NCBI GenBank assembly: GCA_039184415.1
Contig: JBCDBB010000007.1
Coordinates: 1-44,137, forward strand
Direction of reading: 5' to 3'
Origin: JANSYP01 sp039184415
GTDB taxonomy: Bacteria > Pseudomonadota > Alphaproteobacteria > Rhodobacterales > Rhodobacteraceae
DNA length: 44,137 bases
The translations under genes and the position numbers were made by a program. The notes under the pieces were generated by a model. That model saw only the letters and a program-made list of their open reading frames with translations. It was not told the origin of the DNA and did no database searches. Below are positions 41,541-44,137 of the stretch, piece after piece; positions within the stretch are counted from its first letter, which is position 1, and the number at the start of each line of letters is the position of its first letter.

Positions 41541-42128
41541 TCAGCCCATCAGATTGTCGAAACGGCCATAGATCAGACCGAACATGCCGACGGCGTAGAT
41601 ATCGTCGCCGTCGAGTTCCAGAAGCACCTGGGGCAGCGACTGGTACGCCTGGCCCGAGACAAAGATCCCGTGCCGCGTCAGATCGAAGGTGGTCAGATGC
41701 AGGGGACACGGACCAAGCGCCTTGTCCCCGGCCTGATAGGTTCCATAGAGAGAACCGCCCTGATGCGTGCAGGTGTAGTTGAAGGCCACGATATCCTCGT
41801 CGGGGCCAAGCCCGCCCCCGGCCTTCTGGCCGAGCTTGACCAGGATCGATTCCGCATACTGGCCTTCATCGGGATACTCGAAATCAAATGGCTCATCGAC
41901 GCGCAGGTCGCTCATCCTGGCGATGAACTTGCGCGGATAGGTGGACACCACGGCAGGTGTCAGTGCCTCGACCATGCCCGGGACCCCGATCATCACGACG
42001 CTGGTCGCGATCCCGCCGGTCAGCAGGAACTCCCGGCGGTTCATCAGACAACGGCGCGTGCCGGCCTTTTCGGCCTCCCCGTTCTCGCCATTGATGGCGG
42101 CGAGGATTTTCGGATCAACTTTGCTCAT
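41541..42128 (-). CDS. idrB: Rieske [2Fe-2S] small subunit with Tat signal (AioB/IdrB family)
   Basis: 195 residues. A twin-arginine signal (NRREFLLTGG, Arg31-Arg32) is preceded by an unusually long ~29-residue n-region. The Rieske ligands are Cys120 and His122 (CTHQGG) and Cys141 and His144 (CPLHLTTFDL). It lacks the inter-cysteine disulfide pattern of bc1 Rieske proteins as far as can be judged: Thr121 and Pro142/Leu143 occupy the loop. It probably passes electrons between the molybdenum subunit and a periplasmic carrier and provides the Tat signal for the pair. Its stop lies 13 bp before the large subunit start, which has GAGGGAGGAACG as ribosome site. Confidence 0.82.
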   Translation of the reverse strand: MSKVDPKILAAINGENGEAEKAGTRRCLMNRREFLLTGGIATSVVMIGVPGMVEALTPAVVSTYPRKFIARMSDLRVDEPFDFEYPDEGQYAESILVKLGQKAGGGLGPDEDIVAFNYTCTHQGGSLYGTYQAGDKALGPCPLHLTTFDLTRHGIFVSGQAYQSLPQVLLELDGDDIYAVGMFGLIYGRFDNLMG

Positions 42129-42141
42129 CGGACTGTCCTCG

Positions 42142-43272
42142 TCAGTTCTGCACGGTGGGAAGCGGTTCCATCACCGGGATCTCGGGGATTTCGGGCAGGA
42201 TTTCGTCGCCGCTGAGGCTTTCAAGAAAGGCAACGATATCGTCCACCTCCTCGTCGCTCAGACCGAGGGGCTGAATGAGCTCGCTCTTGTTTTCCGCGAA
42301 CTCGTTCTCGCCGCCGCCCTCATTGTAGAAGACGACCACATCCCTCAGCGTCTCCAGCATGCCGTTGTGCATGTAGGGATAGGTGTAGGCCGTGTAACGC
42401 AGGGACGGGACACGGAACTTGCCCTTGTCAGACTTCTGCTTGGTCCGGAAGTAAAGACCGGGATCGTCCTTGGTCGTGCGGTACATGTCTTCGGTCACGC
42501 CCTTGGCGTAGAGCTCGAAGCGAAAGGTGATCTGCGCGACCGGATCGTCCTCCCAACCGTCATAGGGTGGCACGCCCGTATTGTAGAATGCCTCGTTCGA
42601 CAGCAGCGGGCCGCTGTGGCAGGCGATGCAGTTGGCCTTGCCTGCGAACAGCTCCAACCCCCGCTTCTGCTGGTCGTTCAGCGCGTCATCCTCGCCGCGC
42701 ATGTAGTCGTCGAAGGGCGTATCGGTCTGCACCAGCGTGCGCTGGTAGGCGGCGATGGCCATATAGGCGTGACGCACCAGCGGCCAGTCATCGCCGAAGA
42801 CCTCATTGAAGGCCTCGCGATACTCCGGCACGAAGGCCAGCCGCGCCTCCATCATGTCGTCTTCGCCATTGCCCGCGACGCCGCCGCGCGCCGCGGACCG
42901 GGCCTGGTGTTCCAGCGACCCCGATGCACCGGCCCAGAAGAGCTTGCCGTAATAGGCGGAGTTGATGATGGTCTGGCTGTTGCGCCAGTGGGTCGTGCCT
43001 GGATAGCCGAAGCTGATCGGTGCCTGCACCGCCCAGCCGGCCGTGGGCTCGTGGCAGGCCGAGCAGGGCATTCCCGCGTTGCCCGAAAGGAGCGGGTCGA
43101 AAAACAGCTTCTCGCCAAGGGCGATTTTCTCCGGCGTCATTGGATTGTCGGCCGGGATCGGCGGTGGTCCCAGCGGGGCAAGACCCTCGGGCCTGGGATT
43201 GTCCTGGGCGACGGCGCTCGCGGCGGTCAGGCTGGCGACCGCGAGGGCGGCGAATGTGGTTCTGGGTATCAT
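42142..43272 (-). CDS. Di-haem cytochrome c peroxidase (iodate-reductase-associated type)
   Basis: 376 residues with a signal peptide (TTFAALAVASLTAASAVA-Q). Two c-type haem sites are Cys70-x2-Cys73-His74 (CSACH) and Cys215-x2-Cys218-His219 (CIACH), the CcpA/MauG arrangement. FRVPSLRYTAYTYPYMHNGM corresponds to the conserved C-terminal segment near the second haem (in blocks, Met as distal ligand candidate). I chose the ATG at 43272 with GAGGGAGG upstream; a TTG at 43287 overlaps the preceding stop but would disturb the signal peptide. These proteins reduce H2O2. In iodate reducers two such proteins are proposed to remove peroxide formed from reactive iodine intermediates. Confidence 0.9.
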   Translation of the reverse strand: MIPRTTFAALAVASLTAASAVAQDNPRPEGLAPLGPPPIPADNPMTPEKIALGEKLFFDPLLSGNAGMPCSACHEPTAGWAVQAPISFGYPGTTHWRNSQTIINSAYYGKLFWAGASGSLEHQARSAARGGVAGNGEDDMMEARLAFVPEYREAFNEVFGDDWPLVRHAYMAIAAYQRTLVQTDTPFDDYMRGEDDALNDQQKRGLELFAGKANCIACHSGPLLSNEAFYNTGVPPYDGWEDDPVAQITFRFELYAKGVTEDMYRTTKDDPGLYFRTKQKSDKGKFRVPSLRYTAYTYPYMHNGMLETLRDVVVFYNEGGGENEFAENKSELIQPLGLSDEEVDDIVAFLESLSGDEILPEIPEIPVMEPLPTVQN

Positions 43273-43283
43273 GGCTGCCTCCC

Positions 43284-44137
43284 TCAATTGCTCACGTTGC
43301 GCCAGTCTTCGATCAGCGCGTAGCCGAAGTCGTCCTCGCGCCAGACATAGGCGTCGATGTCGAAACTCTCGCCGGAGAGAGACTCCAGGAATGCGACCAG
43401 ATCGGCTCTTTCCGAAGGCACGAGGCCCAGGGGCTGCAGGCGCGGATCCTTGAGCGGATCGTCCCCAGCGCCGGCATCGTAGAAATCCACCACCTCTTCG
43501 AGGGTCTCGAACGTACCGTTGTGCATGTAAGGCGCGGTCCAGGTCAGCTCGCGGAGCGTCGGGGTAAGGAAAGTCCGGCGGTTCTCATCCTGGTGGTCGC
43601 GAATGTAGGCCCCCAGATCCTCCCGCAGATTCATGTAGTTCGGCACACCGAAGAACTTGGCGTAGGTGACAAAGGCAGAATGCCGCTCTGGATCGGACCA
43701 GATGTCGGGAGTGTTCGGCACGCCGATATTGTAGGGCTGATCATCGGTGAAGCGCGGCCCGCTGTGGCAGGCGGCGCACTGGCCCTTGCCCTCAAAGATC
43801 CCCTGCCCCCGTCGGGCGGCAGCGCTCATCTCGCCGGTGTCAAAGGGTGCGTTGCGCGACTGGATCGTCTTCATGAAATCCATCAGCGCGTTGCGCGCGC
43901 CGCCATTGGACGGCTCGGACATGCCCGCGGCGGCGAACATCTCCACATAGACCGGGTCCTGTTTGAGACGCTCCTGCATGATGCGCATATCCATGTTCAT
44001 CAGGTATGTCTCAGTGATCATCTCCCGGGCGACGTCGTTGAGGTTCGTCCCCAGCCGCCCGTCATGAAGCCAGGCGTCGCGGAACCCGACATTCGCCAGC
44101 GTCGGTGAATTGCGGAAATGGGCAGCCCCGGTGTAGG
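43284..44137 (-). CDS. Second di-haem cytochrome c peroxidase (N-terminus off window)
   Basis: The reverse frame is open from the window edge (44137) to a stop at 43284, so about 283 C-terminal residues are seen. The second haem motif CAACH is present near 43770. FRNSPTLANVG, WLHDGRLGTNLNDVA and the C-terminal PTLRELTWTAPYMHNGTF region match MauG/CcpA-type peroxidases. The first haem motif should lie in the missing part. It differs clearly in sequence from the neighbouring peroxidase (42142), so the pair is not a recent duplication. It precedes that gene by 11 bp (stop to ATG) and is the most upstream gene of the visible operon. Confidence 0.88.
   Translation of the reverse strand, partial: YTGAAHFRNSPTLANVGFRDAWLHDGRLGTNLNDVAREMITETYLMNMDMRIMQERLKQDPVYVEMFAAAGMSEPSNGGARNALMDFMKTIQSRNAPFDTGEMSAAARRGQGIFEGKGQCAACHSGPRFTDDQPYNIGVPNTPDIWSDPERHSAFVTYAKFFGVPNYMNLREDLGAYIRDHQDENRRTFLTPTLRELTWTAPYMHNGTFETLEEVVDFYDAGAGDDPLKDPRLQPLGLVPSERADLVAFLESLSGESFDIDAYVWREDDFGYALIEDWRNVSN

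Noticed and set aside
38852..42128. Plain arsenite oxidase (aioBA) annotation
   Set aside because: Not excluded, but two adjacent di-haem peroxidases, the lack of visible aio regulators or cytochrome c, and the changed GGHQ-E/R position favour iodate reductase. Kept as the stated alternative.

Overview
The window reads as chromosomal or megaplasmid DNA of a high-GC alphaproteobacterium, most likely a Rhodobacterales (Roseobacter-type) marine or soil heterotroph. This rests on codon use, the many 4-bp overlapping gene junctions, the number of high-affinity ABC and tripartite tricarboxylate transporters, a phasin (PHB storage), and an AioA/IdrA-family molybdoenzyme cluster. I see no rRNA, tRNA, CRISPR array, insertion sequence, integrase or replication origin. 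No stretch longer than about 240 bp lacks a gene.

Region 1 (1-11268, all minus strand) is one tightly packed operon. In transcription order it holds a class V aminotransferase, an MFS exporter with a histidine-rich tail, an FAD monooxygenase-like protein, two carboxymuconolactone-decarboxylase/AhpD-like proteins, an octopine/nopaline dehydrogenase-family enzyme, a polyamine-type ABC importer (binding protein, two permeases, ATPase) and a DUF1302 outer-membrane-type protein cut by the window edge. A divergent Lrp/AsnC regulator (11388) with a 16-bp perfect palindrome at its start faces it. The set looks like a transport/metabolism system for an opine-like or amino-acid-derived compound; the substrate is unknown.

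Region 2 (11862-19981, plus strand) is an amide-utilisation operon: AmiC-like amide sensor, AmiR-like ANTAR antiterminator, Dpp-type permeases, binding protein, formamidase/acetamidase and a fused double ATPase. Its 5' leader has an intrinsic terminator directly before amiC. It also has two hairpins carrying the same AACAGC hexaloop, the second of which overlaps the terminator stem. This is a strong candidate for ANTAR-controlled antitermination of the whole operon, including the sensor's own genes.

Region 3 (20137-22068) is an AraC regulator followed by an NmrA-type NAD(P)-binding protein, with a 21-bp-spaced direct repeat between them.

Region 4 (22302-30978) is a tricarboxylate module. A PrpB-like lyase and an IclR regulator lie on the minus strand. 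An aconitase-family hydratase, PrpF-type isomerase and TctC-TctB-TctA importer lie on the plus strand. No citrate/methylcitrate synthase is present, so an imported acid such as methylcitrate, aconitate or a dimethylmaleate-like acid is the more likely substrate.

Region 5 (31019-44137) starts with a phasin and a secreted subtilisin-like protease. It continues with a long minus-strand operon: two di-haem cytochrome c peroxidases, a Rieske subunit and a molybdopterin subunit of the arsenite oxidase/iodate reductase family, a HEAT-repeat protein, a pseudoazurin-like cupredoxin, a methyltransferase and a tandem trypsin-like/PDZ/TPR protease. The two peroxidases beside AioAB-like subunits match the published iodate-reductase (idrABP1P2) layout better than arsenite oxidase. 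The four downstream genes look like accessory functions of this respiratory system.
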